NCBI GenBank assembly: GCA_001897855.1
Contig: MKUO01000027.1
Location: 118,704-182,703 of the forward strand
DNA: 64,000 nt
Reading direction: 5' to 3'
DNA from: Bacteroidetes bacterium 43-93
GTDB taxonomy: Bacteria > Bacteroidota > Bacteroidia > Chitinophagales > Chitinophagaceae
In this document: positions 16,679 through 25,030 of the stretch, one piece after another
How positions within the stretch are numbered: the stretch's first letter is position 1
Layout: each line of letters begins with the position of its first letter
The notes under the pieces: generated by a model
What the model was told of the DNA's origin: nothing
Seen by the model: the letters and a program-made list of their open reading frames with translations, nothing else
The model's database searches: none
Position numbers and translations under genes: made by a program

Positions 16679-17842
16679 ATGAAAAGAATATTACTATTGT
16701 TTCTGTTAATGCCTTTGTTTGCCGTTGCAGATGTGAAGATCAAATCGTTTAAGAAGATGGGCGATGGACTTTATATTATGTATTACGATACTACTGCTAC
16801 CAAACACTATGTTACCAAAAGCACGGTGGTGGAGTTTAAGGATTTTATAGTGCTCATAGAGATGCCTATATCTACAGATGGGGCAGGGGCTACTAATCTT
16901 ACCGATCATTCTGCAGAGGGCGAGGTAGTATTAGCTACATTAAAAGAAAAATTTCCTCACAAGCCTCTTAAATATGTGCTCAGTACGCACTGGCATCCAC
17001 ATAGCATATCATCTGTGATACCTTTCATATCGCGCGGTATCACAGTGGTAACAACAAAGAAGAATTACAAACGCATTAGCGAATATATAGACTCTGCTAC
17101 CTATGCTAAGTACAGTAAGTACATACATTTTGTAGGTGATGAGGAATTCAGTATAAAGGATAAGACAAACAGTATCATCGGTTATCGGATAGACAGGAAG
17201 GAATATCCGCACATACCCACAGAAGATTTTGTTTTTTATTATTTGCCTAAATATAATTTCCTGCATACCTCCTGCATGTTCCAGCGGTTCAAGGATTTTC
17301 GGGTGTTAGGGAAAGAAATGATTAGTGTGCGTGCCGAAGATGTACACCAGTTTATCGAAGCACATAAGATGTCACCTGCATGTTTTATTACTACCGACAC
17401 ATGGTTTGATGATGGCAGCGGACTGTCCTCAGGCGATACCCTTACCGTAATGTATCAGAAAGGTATTACCATGACCGCTCTTGAAGATCATTTGCTACAA
17501 ATGGATATGTCTCTTTTAGAAAATAATTCAGACAGCGTTGTTCATTACGTAATGGATAATGGTATACCTCTTAGTATATTAAATTCAGCTGTCTACACTT
17601 GTTTAAAAAAGCACGACCTGGGTAAAGCGCTTGCTATTGCACGCATCCAGGCATTGGTCAGCCCCTCAACCCCTAACAGCTGGGATACTTATGGCGAGGT
17701 CTATTGGTTTATGGGAGATAAGAAGATGGCAAAACATTATGAAAAGCAGTGCAAACGCATAGACAAAGAATTTGCGGTAGGTGGGGAAGGATCATGGCAA
17801 AAAGACCTTGAAGAATACAGCCGGATGTGGGCTGAAAAATAA
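16679..17842 (+). CDS. Secreted metallo-beta-lactamase-fold protein with degenerate metal motif
   Basis: 387 aa with a signal peptide (MKRILLLFLLMPLFAVA). Residues about 20-260 follow the MBL fold: a YVLSTHWHPHSISSV segment in the position of HxHxDH. Here the motif reads H104-W-H106-P-H108-S109, so the usual Asp is His and the last His is Ser. The C-terminal 120 residues are helical and look like a TPR-type tail (WDTYGEVYWFMGDKKMAKHYEKQ). Hydrolase activity is therefore doubtful or changed; a different metal site is possible. It lies downstream of the AraC regulator. Confidence 0.7.
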   Translation: MKRILLLFLLMPLFAVADVKIKSFKKMGDGLYIMYYDTTATKHYVTKSTVVEFKDFIVLIEMPISTDGAGATNLTDHSAEGEVVLATLKEKFPHKPLKYVLSTHWHPHSISSVIPFISRGITVVTTKKNYKRISEYIDSATYAKYSKYIHFVGDEEFSIKDKTNSIIGYRIDRKEYPHIPTEDFVFYYLPKYNFLHTSCMFQRFKDFRVLGKEMISVRAEDVHQFIEAHKMSPACFITTDTWFDDGSGLSSGDTLTVMYQKGITMTALEDHLLQMDMSLLENNSDSVVHYVMDNGIPLSILNSAVYTCLKKHDLGKALAIARIQALVSPSTPNSWDTYGEVYWFMGDKKMAKHYEKQCKRIDKEFAVGGEGSWQKDLEEYSRMWAEK

Positions 17843-17941
17843 GTGTTCAGCTTTTGGTTCTTTATTTGTGGCAGGTCTTAAACAATACAGGTAGTGCCTC
17901 TTTTATGGCAGGGTTTTATAGGTTTTTGTTTTAAAAAAAAT

Positions 17942-18448
17942 ATGGGAGAAGTAAACAACCTGCAACAACAGCAAGCAGTGAGCAAGATCAGGGAACTGGT
18001 AAAGAATAACGGGATATGCCTGTTTTGTACAAAACTCGAAAAGCAACCTTTTGAAACCCGTCCTATGAGTGTTCAGGATGTAGATGATGAGGGCAATCTT
18101 TGGTTCCTGAGCGATAAAAATAGCAATAAGAACCAGGAGATTAAACAAGATGATGCGGTGCAATTATTATTTGCGAACAGCGGCAACTCTGAATATATGA
18201 GTATATATGGCTCAGCGGACGTGTTCTATGATAGAAGCAAGGTGGAGGAATTATGGAACCCTATTGCCAAAGCGTGGTTTACAGAAGGTAAGGACGATCC
18301 TAATATCACCATAATACGTGTACGTGCAAAACAGGGATATTACTGGGATACACAGAATGGGAAAATGGTGGATTTTATAAAGATGCTGGCCGGCGCCGTT
18401 ATCGGTAAAACCATGGATGGCGGAGTAGAAGGAACACTAAAGGCTTAA
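17942..18448 (+). CDS. Pyridoxamine 5'-phosphate oxidase-like general stress protein
   Basis: 168 aa from the ATG at 17942; an earlier open frame to 17894 is unlikely to be used. It has the flavin-binding split barrel of the PNPOx superfamily, general-stress (GsiB/YdaG-like) branch: FETRPMSVQDVDDEGNLWFLSDK, SEYMSIYGSADVFYD, and GYYWDTQNGKMVDFIKML near the end. Family members bind FMN, FAD or F420 and are induced by stress; physiological substrate is unclear. Cytoplasmic. A terminator follows at 18458-18485. Confidence 0.88.
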   Translation: MGEVNNLQQQQAVSKIRELVKNNGICLFCTKLEKQPFETRPMSVQDVDDEGNLWFLSDKNSNKNQEIKQDDAVQLLFANSGNSEYMSIYGSADVFYDRSKVEELWNPIAKAWFTEGKDDPNITIIRVRAKQGYYWDTQNGKMVDFIKMLAGAVIGKTMDGGVEGTLKA

Positions 18449-18457
18449 TCTGATTTA

Positions 18458-18485
18458 AAAAAGGCACCCGTTGGGGTGCCTTTTT
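18458..18485. terminator. Bidirectional intrinsic terminator
   Basis: AAAAAGGCACCC (18458-18469), loop GTTG, GGGTGCCTTTTT (18474-18485). A/T tracts on both sides let it act for the + gene ending at 18448 and the - gene ending at 18492. Confidence 0.85.
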
Positions 18486-18491
18486 ACAAAC

Positions 18492-18758
18492 TTATTTCTT
18501 AACCTCTTTCGGCTTAACAGCCGCTTTCTTAACAGGGGGTGTTTTTTTTGTTGTTTTCTCCGGTGACGTAGAAGCTGCGTTCACAAACAGCTTACTGGCT
18601 TTTTTTATACTGCTTTTAAATTTCTTTTCATTCATATGGGCCTTTATACCCGAAAGCGCTTTTTCCAATAGCTGCGCTATCTCGTGCCTGGCCTCTTTTT
18701 TAGTTGCCTTTTTTAACCGCTTTGGTTGTTTTGAACCCGATTTTTTATCTGTTGACAT
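18492..18758 (-). CDS. Small lysine-rich basic protein
   Basis: 88 aa, about a quarter of them lysine. The N-terminal basic tail (KKSGSKQPKRLKKATKK), a central amphipathic helix (about 25-65) and an alanine/proline/lysine tail (KKTPPVKKAAVKPKEVKK) resemble histone H1-like or nucleoid-associated proteins of Bacteroidota. DNA or RNA binding is a fair inference from charge only. It has its own promoter region to the right, which includes an AACATT/AATGTT inverted repeat at 18812-18828. Confidence 0.7.
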   Translation of the reverse strand: MSTDKKSGSKQPKRLKKATKKEARHEIAQLLEKALSGIKAHMNEKKFKSSIKKASKLFVNAASTSPEKTTKKTPPVKKAAVKPKEVKK

Positions 18759-19002
18759 GTATGTGGAGTATTGATTAAATCAAAAATGTTAACGCAAAAT
18801 TAATCTAACGATAACATTTCCAATGTTAAGTTTTATCCGGCACCACTATTTCAAGAGAATATCTAAATATAAGATGTTCCTTTTCGGTTTCCTATTCCAT
18901 TAACAATTAATTGAGCAGTCTTTTGTAATATTTTATGCATAGGATATCCACGATTAACATTTTCTTGAAGCCCGGCACTTGTCCAACTTCGTATATGCAG
19001 GT
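18759..19002. other. Gene-free AT-rich stretch with repeated AATGTTA-type motifs
   Basis: This 244-base gap separates the lysine-rich gene from the small paralogue pair. It contains TAACATT-TCC-AATGTTA (18812-18828), a perfect 7-bp inverted repeat. Single copies of the same hexamer occur near 18785 and 18955. No ORF of note or RNA gene is seen; probably promoter sequence for both sides. Confidence 0.35.
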
Positions 19003-19233
19003 ATGATGAGTTACGAAGAATTTGAAAGCAAAGTATGCAGCTTACAAAACGGAGATGAAGACTGGCTGCACGTTTTACCCGGGGTGCCTGCCGACCATAG
19101 AATGCGTTTTATCAAGGTATTGGAATCAGGTATTGATATCCCTCTTGCTTTTGACCTGGTGTTGGTGACGCGGACAATGGAGGATGCGGAATTCGAAAAG
19201 CGTTGGCAAGAGGCCAGGGGCAAGAGAAAGTGA
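19003..19233 (+). CDS. Small protein, paralogue of the next gene
   Basis: 76 aa from the ATG at 19003; a TTG at 18979 would add eight residues. No signal peptide or membrane segment. It aligns with the product at 19266-19508 over its first 45 residues: FE..V at the start, then H.LPGVP...R.RF...LE...IP. The C-terminal half is charged and helical (FEKRWQEARGKRK). The domain is not one I recognise. Two adjacent copies on one strand with a 32-base gap point to a tandem duplication and a shared transcript. Confidence 0.6.
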   Translation: MMSYEEFESKVCSLQNGDEDWLHVLPGVPADHRMRFIKVLESGIDIPLAFDLVLVTRTMEDAEFEKRWQEARGKRK

Positions 19234-19265
19234 TGGCATGGTTTTATTGCCGGTCATCTTTTTAG

Positions 19266-19508
19266 ATGTCTCCATATATTCATTATCGCAGTTTTGAACA
19301 GCAGGTCTTAGCTCATACCTGCGCCGGGCATTATGAGGCACATAAGCATCTCCTGCCTTGTGTAGATATTAGTTTAAGAGAACGGTTCCTTTACACATTG
19401 GAGCGATGCAAAAATATTCCCGAATCAGGGAAATGGGTAGCTACGGGCAAGAAATTGCCCGATGCCCATTACTATAAGTTCATCGGTTTTATGGTAGCCA
19501 GGTTATAG
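19266..19508 (+). CDS. Small protein, paralogue of the previous gene
   Basis: 80 aa, unknown function. Shares with the upstream gene the pattern FEQQV, HLLPCVD, RERFLYTLE and NIP at matching spacing, then diverges to a C-terminus with an aromatic stretch (DAHYYKFIGF). Several His and two Cys residues (HTCAGHYEAHKH, LPCVD) are extra relative to the first copy and could bind metal. No signal peptide. Ends seven bases before the convergent aminotransferase stop, with no clear terminator between. Confidence 0.6.
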   Translation: MSPYIHYRSFEQQVLAHTCAGHYEAHKHLLPCVDISLRERFLYTLERCKNIPESGKWVATGKKLPDAHYYKFIGFMVARL

Positions 19509-19515
19509 TTCCTGC

Positions 19516-20796
19516 CTACGAGTTTGCTTTCCTGATCACATCTACGAGGTTATCTATTTCTTCCCTGTTATTATACAGATGCGTAGAAACCCTTACTGAA
19601 TTCAGCCCGTTTTCCGCAACACTGCGTATCCTTATCTTGTGCGCGGCGGCCAGTTCGTACACCTTGTTATAAGGCATGTTTTTAACACGGAAGCCTGTTA
19701 CTGCGCAGCGCGACCGCGCTTCTGTAGGTGTAAGCATTTCTATCCTGTCTCCTAAAGCAAGCAAGCTGTCCTGGGTGTACTTGCCCAGGTTGTTCACCCG
19801 GTTATAGATGTTTTGGATGCCAATATTTTCCATGAAATCTATAGCAGCTGTTACACCTTTATATAACCCCAGCGATTGCGTGCCACCATAATACCTGTGT
19901 GCGCTGGTTGCATATTTGCCCATTTTTGGCGGATGGGTAGCCATATCCCATTTAGCATCATCGCTGCCGGCGCCAACAAAATATGCCTGTATTACAGGTT
20001 GCATTTCTTTTTTTACATACAGGAAACCGGTTCCTTTTGGCCCCAGCATCCATTTATGGCTGCAGCTTGCGTAGGCGTCGCAGTCTATATCGTGCAGGTC
20101 AAGCGGTAACATTCCGGGCCCATGTGCACCATCAATGAATACAAAAATGTCCCGTTCTCTTCCCATGCGCGAAATTTCTTTTACCGGCAGTACCTGTCCT
20201 TGCGTGCAGGGGATATGCGGTACGGCAATAACCCTTGTCTTTTTTGTTACCAGGTCTTCAATTCTGTTCAGCGTTTCATCCGCTGTCGGTGCAGGATCAA
20301 ATGTCTTGATGACGATGCCATCCAGCTTTCGCCTGTTCAGCCAGGGGAAGGCACTGCCCACATGCTCATGTGTGGTCATGATCACTTCATCCCCTCTTTT
20401 TAACGGGAATCCCCAGCAGGCTATGTTGATGCCGTCGGTAACGTTGTGCGTCAGGGCTATTTCATCTTCGTCGGCGCCAACAAAGCCTGCAATACGCGCC
20501 TCTGTAGCTTCCCAGCCACCGTACACGCCATGCATATCGCCTTCCATCATGCCGTCACGTACCGCTTCTATAACGGGATAGGGGGATGGCCCCATTGTGC
20601 CGTTATTCATATACGCTACATCTTTAGAGAGCGGGAACATCTGCCGCACATTTTTCCAGTAGTTTTCATCGTCAGGGCCTATGGGTTTCCCCTTGTTATT
20701 TAGCTGACGGGATGCGGCCATAGCACCCATCTCCTGCAGGGATAAAGCGGCAATAACGGATGCCGACCGGATAAAGTTTCGTCTGTTGAATTGCAT
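19516..20796 (-). CDS. Tat-exported class V aminotransferase (isopenicillin N epimerase-like)
   Basis: 426 aa. The N-terminus has a Tat-type signal (NRRNFIRS followed by a hydrophobic stretch and AMA), so a folded, PLP-loaded enzyme would be exported. The fold-type I core includes D222 (FIDGAHGPG) under the cofactor and the Schiff-base lysine K248 in SCSHKWMLGPKGTGFLY. Class V members include cysteine desulfurases, kynureninases and isopenicillin N epimerase-like enzymes; the last group often has Tat signals. The substrate is not known. It lies downstream of xerD with a 67-base gap. Confidence 0.85.
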   Translation of the reverse strand: MQFNRRNFIRSASVIAALSLQEMGAMAASRQLNNKGKPIGPDDENYWKNVRQMFPLSKDVAYMNNGTMGPSPYPVIEAVRDGMMEGDMHGVYGGWEATEARIAGFVGADEDEIALTHNVTDGINIACWGFPLKRGDEVIMTTHEHVGSAFPWLNRRKLDGIVIKTFDPAPTADETLNRIEDLVTKKTRVIAVPHIPCTQGQVLPVKEISRMGRERDIFVFIDGAHGPGMLPLDLHDIDCDAYASCSHKWMLGPKGTGFLYVKKEMQPVIQAYFVGAGSDDAKWDMATHPPKMGKYATSAHRYYGGTQSLGLYKGVTAAIDFMENIGIQNIYNRVNNLGKYTQDSLLALGDRIEMLTPTEARSRCAVTGFRVKNMPYNKVYELAAAHKIRIRSVAENGLNSVRVSTHLYNNREEIDNLVDVIRKANS

Positions 20797-20863
20797 AGTG
20801 CAAGTATTAGTTATGGTTTTTAAATATAACTAACAAATTGCGGTAAGTGAAATGTAAGTGTTT

Positions 20864-21769
20864 CTACTTGCCAAATCGTGGATGATATTTTTGCAGCGTC
20901 TGGCGCAGAAAACCGCGGTCCAGGTGCGTATAAATTTCAGTTGTCGTAATGCTCTTATGGCCCAGCATTTCCTGCACGGCGCGCAGGTCTGCACCGGCTT
21001 CTACAAGGTGCGTAGCAAAAGAATGGCGCAGCGTATGCGGATGGATGTTTTTATGGATACCTGCTTTTGCCGTTAGTTCTTTCAGGATCATAAATACCAT
21101 TACGCGCGACAAGGCGCTGCCACGCCTATTCAGGAACAGGATGTCTTCATTCCCTTTTTTGATGACAGGCAAATGATTGCGTACATGATCTCTGTACAAT
21201 TTCACCTGCGCTACCGCGGTGCTGCCTATCGGCACCAGCCTTTCTTTATTGCCCTTGCCTATTACCCGTATAAAGCCTACGTCCAGGTACATATTGCTCA
21301 TCAGCAATCCTGTAAGTTCGCTCACACGCAGGCCGCAGCTATACAAGGTTTCCAGCATGGCGCGGTTGCGTTGGCCTTCGGGTGTGCTATGGTCTATAGC
21401 GGCAAAAAGCTGTTCTATTTCTGATATACTGAGGAACTCAGGTAGTTTGCGTTTTAGTTTCGGCGCTTCCAGTAATTCAGACGGATCGGTACGGATCACT
21501 TCTTCCATCATCAGGTAGCGAAAGAAGGATTTGATACCGCTGATTACACGTGCTTGTGTACCCGCGGCAAATTCCATATCATTGATATGCACAAGAAAAG
21601 CCTGCAGGTGGCTCAATTGCAGGGCGTCAGCCGGGGTGCCGGGGTAGGTAGCTTTTATGAAGTCGCCCAGCATCTCTGCATCGTGCAGGTATGCGTCTAC
21701 GGTATTGTCCGACATAGACCGCTCCAGTTGCAGCCAGGCTTTGAATCCTTTATAATATGGGTCCCACAC
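20864..21769 (-). CDS. xerD: Tyrosine recombinase XerD
   Basis: 301 aa with the SAM-like N-terminal core-binding domain (about 1-90) and the catalytic domain. All catalytic residues are visible: R148 (SCGLRVSEL), K172 (GKGNKERLVP), H245 and R248 (HTLRHSFATHL), H271 (LGHKSITTTEIYTH) and nucleophile Y280. Length and sequence fit the housekeeping XerC/D enzymes that resolve chromosome dimers at dif rather than an integrase of an island; no attachment repeats or phage genes surround it. Confidence 0.93.
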   Translation of the reverse strand: MWDPYYKGFKAWLQLERSMSDNTVDAYLHDAEMLGDFIKATYPGTPADALQLSHLQAFLVHINDMEFAAGTQARVISGIKSFFRYLMMEEVIRTDPSELLEAPKLKRKLPEFLSISEIEQLFAAIDHSTPEGQRNRAMLETLYSCGLRVSELTGLLMSNMYLDVGFIRVIGKGNKERLVPIGSTAVAQVKLYRDHVRNHLPVIKKGNEDILFLNRRGSALSRVMVFMILKELTAKAGIHKNIHPHTLRHSFATHLVEAGADLRAVQEMLGHKSITTTEIYTHLDRGFLRQTLQKYHPRFGK

Positions 21770-21788
21770 GGGTAAAAAATAGCGGCCT

Positions 21789-22247
21789 TTACTCTTCCCT
21801 CAATTTATCCAGCCAGATCGCCAATTGGGCAGCTTCGTCTTTGGAAAGATTTTCCAGTATGTTTTTCAGGCTTTTTTGCAGGGGTACATCTACGTCCTTC
21901 AGCATGGTGAGCCCTTTTTCTGTAATAAATATATCCACCATTCGCCTGTTTTCTTTGCGCTCATTGCGCTCTACAAGCCCTTTTTCGAGCAGCTTGTCTA
22001 TCAAACGCGACACATTCGACATCTTCTGCACCATACGGCTTTGTATCTCAAACAGGTTCATGGGGTTACCATTCTGCCCCCTTAGAATGCGAAGCACATT
22101 ATACTGAGGCTCAGATATGCCAAAAGGTTTCAATACCTGGTTAATACGGTTCACCAGCCAGCTGCCCGTATATATAATATTGATCAAGGCCCGGTCGCGC
22201 GGGTCTTTGTACGGCTTCGTTTTTATCAGTTCTTCAATTGTTGGCAT
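21789..22247 (-). CDS. MarR-family transcriptional regulator
   Basis: 152 aa from the ATG at 22247; the longer open frame to 22340 would enter aroQ and is rejected. It has the winged HTH with dimer helices at both ends: LFEIQSRMVQKMSNVSRLIDKLLEKGLVER as recognition helix, then the wing NERKENRRMVDIFITEKG. MarR proteins are ligand- or redox-responsive repressors of resistance or metabolic genes. It is divergent from aroQ with a 43-base intergenic region, so it may repress its own gene and aroQ. Target unknown. Confidence 0.9.
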   Translation of the reverse strand: MPTIEELIKTKPYKDPRDRALINIIYTGSWLVNRINQVLKPFGISEPQYNVLRILRGQNGNPMNLFEIQSRMVQKMSNVSRLIDKLLEKGLVERNERKENRRMVDIFITEKGLTMLKDVDVPLQKSLKNILENLSKDEAAQLAIWLDKLREE

Positions 22248-22290
22248 ATGGGGCTTCGCCTTTTTACTATATTGCTTAAAAATACAAAAG

Positions 22291-22725
22291 ATGTTGCAAA
22301 TTGCTATAGTTAACGGCCCTAATCTAAATCTTATCGGCACAAGGGAAGTAGATGTGTATGGTGGCCAATCTCTGGAAGAGTTCTATAAAGTGCTGCAACA
22401 GGAGTTTCCGCAGGTGTCTTTTGAGTTTTACCAGAGCAATGTAGAAGGGGAGATCATCAACTTCCTGCACAGCTGCCGCGGTCGTGTAAAAGGTGTTGTT
22501 TTTAACGGCGGGGCTTATACGCATACCAGTATAGCCATACCCGATGCTATAGCGGCTATTAATATACCTACCATAGAGGTGCATATATCCAATATCTACG
22601 CCCGGGAGGAGTTCCGTAAACATTCTTACACCGCCGCAAAATGCGTGGGCTGCATTACCGGGTTAGGCTTACGCGGGTATGCGCTTGCTACGCAATACTT
22701 TGTAGATACGCTTATTGCGCCCTGA
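22291..22725 (+). CDS. aroQ: Type II 3-dehydroquinate dehydratase
   Basis: 144 aa, the normal length for the dodecameric type II enzyme that converts 3-dehydroquinate to 3-dehydroshikimate in the shikimate pathway. The start ATG at 22291 is fixed by the conserved opening (IAIVNGPNLNLIGTRE). Catalytic Y23 (DVYGG), N72 (FNGGAYTHTS) and H98 (EVHISN) are present, with the following REEFRKHS loop. The open frame begins at 22117 inside marR. It is convergent with fmt, overlapping its end by 14 bases. Confidence 0.95.
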   Translation: MLQIAIVNGPNLNLIGTREVDVYGGQSLEEFYKVLQQEFPQVSFEFYQSNVEGEIINFLHSCRGRVKGVVFNGGAYTHTSIAIPDAIAAINIPTIEVHISNIYAREEFRKHSYTAAKCVGCITGLGLRGYALATQYFVDTLIAP

Positions 22726-23647
22726 AACCCCTTAGAAAATCGCCAATAGGCATACGTTTTTTGCCCTCGGCCTGCACCTCGTCTGCATATAGCCAGCCAT
22801 CTGCAGCAGCAAAACGCAGGTATGATTTACCGTCGGTATTATAACTGCCCGTCTCTGCATTAGTTGCTGCGGTTTCGTAGTGCGACTTATATATTTTGAA
22901 GGTTTTACCCTGCAACATAGTATAGGCACCCGGTATGGGCGACATGCCGCGTACCAGGTCGTGTATTTCTTTTGCCGTTTTTGTCCAGTTGATAAGAGTA
23001 TCTTCTTTAAATATCTTGGGGGCATGTTTTAATGCAGCCTCTGCAACAGCATCTTGGGGTATATCGTGCAATGTACCTTCTGCCAGGCCTTTTACTGTGG
23101 CAACAAGTAGTTTGCCACCTTCTTCCATTAGTTTTTGGTAAAGCGTACCAATATTATCATCAGGAAGTATCGCCACTTTTTGCTGCATCAGGATATTGCC
23201 GGTATCTATCTCATGCTTCAGGCGGAAGGTAGTCACCCCGGTTTCCGTTTCTCCATTGATGATAGCCCAGTTGATAGGCGCGGCGCCACGATATTGTGGC
23301 AGCAGCGAGGCGTGTACGTTTACAGTGCCCAGCGGCGGCATATTCCAGACTACTTCGGGTAACATCCGGAAAGCGACGACAATATGCAGGTCGGCATTTA
23401 TATTTTTTAGTTCCTGTACAAATTCAGGATTTTTTAACTTTTCGGGTTGCAGTACCGGCAGGTTATGCATCACAGCATATTGCTTCAGCGCGGATGCTTG
23501 CAACTGCATACCACGGCCGGCCGGTTTATCAGGTGCCGTTACTACGGCTGCAATATTCGCCCCTGCTTCTACCAGTGCGTTTAACGATGCTACTGCGAAA
23601 TCCGGGGTTCCGAAAAATACGATCCTGAGGTCTTTAAACAATGCCAT
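22712..23647 (-). CDS. fmt: Methionyl-tRNA formyltransferase
   Basis: 311 aa. The enzyme transfers a formyl group from 10-formyl-THF to initiator Met-tRNA. The N-terminal hydrolase fold has the SLLPxYRG signature with catalytic N110 and H112 (GTVNVHASLLPQYRG) and D148 (HEIDTG); the C-terminal OB-like domain binds tRNA. Length is normal. The last 14 bases overlap the end of aroQ on the opposite strand. It is divergent from the ECF sigma factor operon. Confidence 0.96.
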   Translation of the reverse strand: MALFKDLRIVFFGTPDFAVASLNALVEAGANIAAVVTAPDKPAGRGMQLQASALKQYAVMHNLPVLQPEKLKNPEFVQELKNINADLHIVVAFRMLPEVVWNMPPLGTVNVHASLLPQYRGAAPINWAIINGETETGVTTFRLKHEIDTGNILMQQKVAILPDDNIGTLYQKLMEEGGKLLVATVKGLAEGTLHDIPQDAVAEAALKHAPKIFKEDTLINWTKTAKEIHDLVRGMSPIPGAYTMLQGKTFKIYKSHYETAATNAETGSYNTDGKSYLRFAAADGWLYADEVQAEGKKRMPIGDFLRGFRAQ

Positions 23648-23742
23648 AAGGCCGCAAAGCTACTACAGTAATGAGATTTCTGCTATTGTTTAAACTTTCT
23701 TACCTTAAAATAGTCTATATAATATAAACGCCCCTTTTGCAC

Positions 23743-24303
23743 ATGGCCCAAATGGCTGTATTAGCTGACGATAGAATTCTGTTAGCGTCCTTTAAGGACG
23801 AAAGCACGCGCGAGCAGGCTTTTACGCAGATAGTACGCAAATACCAGGAACGTTTGTATTGGCACATTCGCCGTATGGTGACGGCGCATGAGGATACCAA
23901 TGATGTTTTGCAGAATGTATTCATCAAGATGTGGAACCACCTGGCAGATTTCAGGGAAGAGGCCAACCTCTATACCTGGCTCTACAGGATAGCCACCAAC
24001 GAAACGCTGACCTGGATAGAGCAGCAGAAAAAGCGGGCCATGGCGTCCTTATCTGACCATGAATCTTCCTTAGAGAATAGGTTAGTGGCAGAAAAAGGTT
24101 TTGACGCTAATAAGATAGAATGGAAGCTGCAGCAGGCTATACAATCTCTGCCCGAAAAGCAGAGGCTGGTGTTTAACCTGCGATATTATGATGAAATGCC
24201 TTACGAAGATATGGCAGGCGTATTGGATACTTCTGTTGGCGCATTGAAAGCATCCTATCACCACGCTGTTAAAAAGGTGGAGGCATTCCTGAAGGAAGAT
24301 TAA
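23743..24303 (+). CDS. ECF-type RNA polymerase sigma factor
   Basis: 186 aa from the ATG at 23743; a TTG at 23737 is also in frame. Region 2 (about 20-90) has YQERLYWHIRRMVTAHEDTNDVLQNVFIKMWNHL, and region 4 (about 125-180) has LPEKQRLVFNLRYYDEMPYEDMAGVLDTSVGALKASYHHA with the HTH. It is the first gene of an operon with a membrane anti-sigma candidate (32 bases) and a Spy-like periplasmic protein. ECF factors of this layout respond to envelope signals. The promoter sequence it recognises is unknown. Confidence 0.95.
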   Translation: MAQMAVLADDRILLASFKDESTREQAFTQIVRKYQERLYWHIRRMVTAHEDTNDVLQNVFIKMWNHLADFREEANLYTWLYRIATNETLTWIEQQKKRAMASLSDHESSLENRLVAEKGFDANKIEWKLQQAIQSLPEKQRLVFNLRYYDEMPYEDMAGVLDTSVGALKASYHHAVKKVEAFLKED

Positions 24304-24335
24304 ACGATATAGTAATATTTTGGTCTAATTATAAA

Positions 24336-25016
24336 ATGAGCAACAGAAACCACATACAGGAAGAATTAAAAGCACTGAACAGTGTGCTTGCCGGTATGTC
24401 TCGTGCTATGCCTTATTTTGTGCCGGAGAGTTACTTTGAAACATTAGATGGTGAGATCAATGCCCGCCGCATGGCAATAAGCAAGCCTGACCCTATGTTA
24501 CTACTACCCAAATCAATGCCATACCATATGCCCGAGGGGTATTTTGAAGATATAGCCGCGAATATAAAAGCGCTGGTGCAGGAGCCTGAACTGAGCATTG
24601 ATAGAAATTTGCCACACGAGGTACCAGCTGGATATTTCGAGCAGTTGCCGGAATTGGTATTGCAAAAAGCAAAGGCTGCCAGCCAAAAGAAGAGTAGAGT
24701 CATTTCTTTGGGTGCAATTATAAGTAAGAATGTACGCTGGGCTGCTGCAGCGATAGTGTTAATGAGTATAGGCGCCGGTATTTACAAATACAATAGTGTT
24801 TCTAAGACTTATAATACGCAGCAGGCACTTGCAGGCCTATCCCGAGATAGCATCGATGTATATGTACAACAGAATATTGATGAATATGACCTGGAAACGA
24901 TCACCGCTGCCCTAAATCCATCTGATATGAAAACCGCTACCGGAAAACTAACCGAAGAAGAAATAAAAAATTACCTGGATGAAACAGGCTGGGAAGAATC
25001 AACTACAGATTTATAA
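24336..25016 (+). CDS. Putative anti-sigma factor with three VPxGYFE-type motifs
   Basis: 226 aa with one TM segment (about 135-150). The cytoplasmic N-terminal part carries three related motifs: MPYFVPESYFETL (26-38), MPYHMPEGYFEDI (61-73) and LPHEVPAGYFEQL (92-104), 31-35 residues apart. The outer part ends in an acidic tail. It has no recognised zinc anti-sigma (ZAS) motif. Position directly after an ECF sigma and before a secreted protein suggests it binds the sigma factor and releases it on signal. The function of the repeated motif is not known. Confidence 0.7.
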   Translation: MSNRNHIQEELKALNSVLAGMSRAMPYFVPESYFETLDGEINARRMAISKPDPMLLLPKSMPYHMPEGYFEDIAANIKALVQEPELSIDRNLPHEVPAGYFEQLPELVLQKAKAASQKKSRVISLGAIISKNVRWAAAAIVLMSIGAGIYKYNSVSKTYNTQQALAGLSRDSIDVYVQQNIDEYDLETITAALNPSDMKTATGKLTEEEIKNYLDETGWEESTTDL

Positions 25017-25030
25017 TATTGCATAAGGAA

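Noticed and set aside
18974..18985. GGCAC-like sequence as a sigma-54 promoter before the small paralogues
   Set aside because: The second element (TTGC) is not at the right distance, so no -24/-12 pair is present.
20135..20581. 148-aa plus-strand ORF opposite the aminotransferase
   Set aside because: Antisense shadow of a well-supported PLP enzyme; composition is typical of a mirrored frame.
20864..21769. XerD as integrase of a genomic island
   Set aside because: Full-length housekeeping type with all catalytic residues, no attachment repeats, no tRNA beside it, and flanked by chromosomal genes.
22117..22290. Extended N-terminus of aroQ
   Set aside because: The added 58 residues lie antisense to marR; the family starts at the ATG at 22291.
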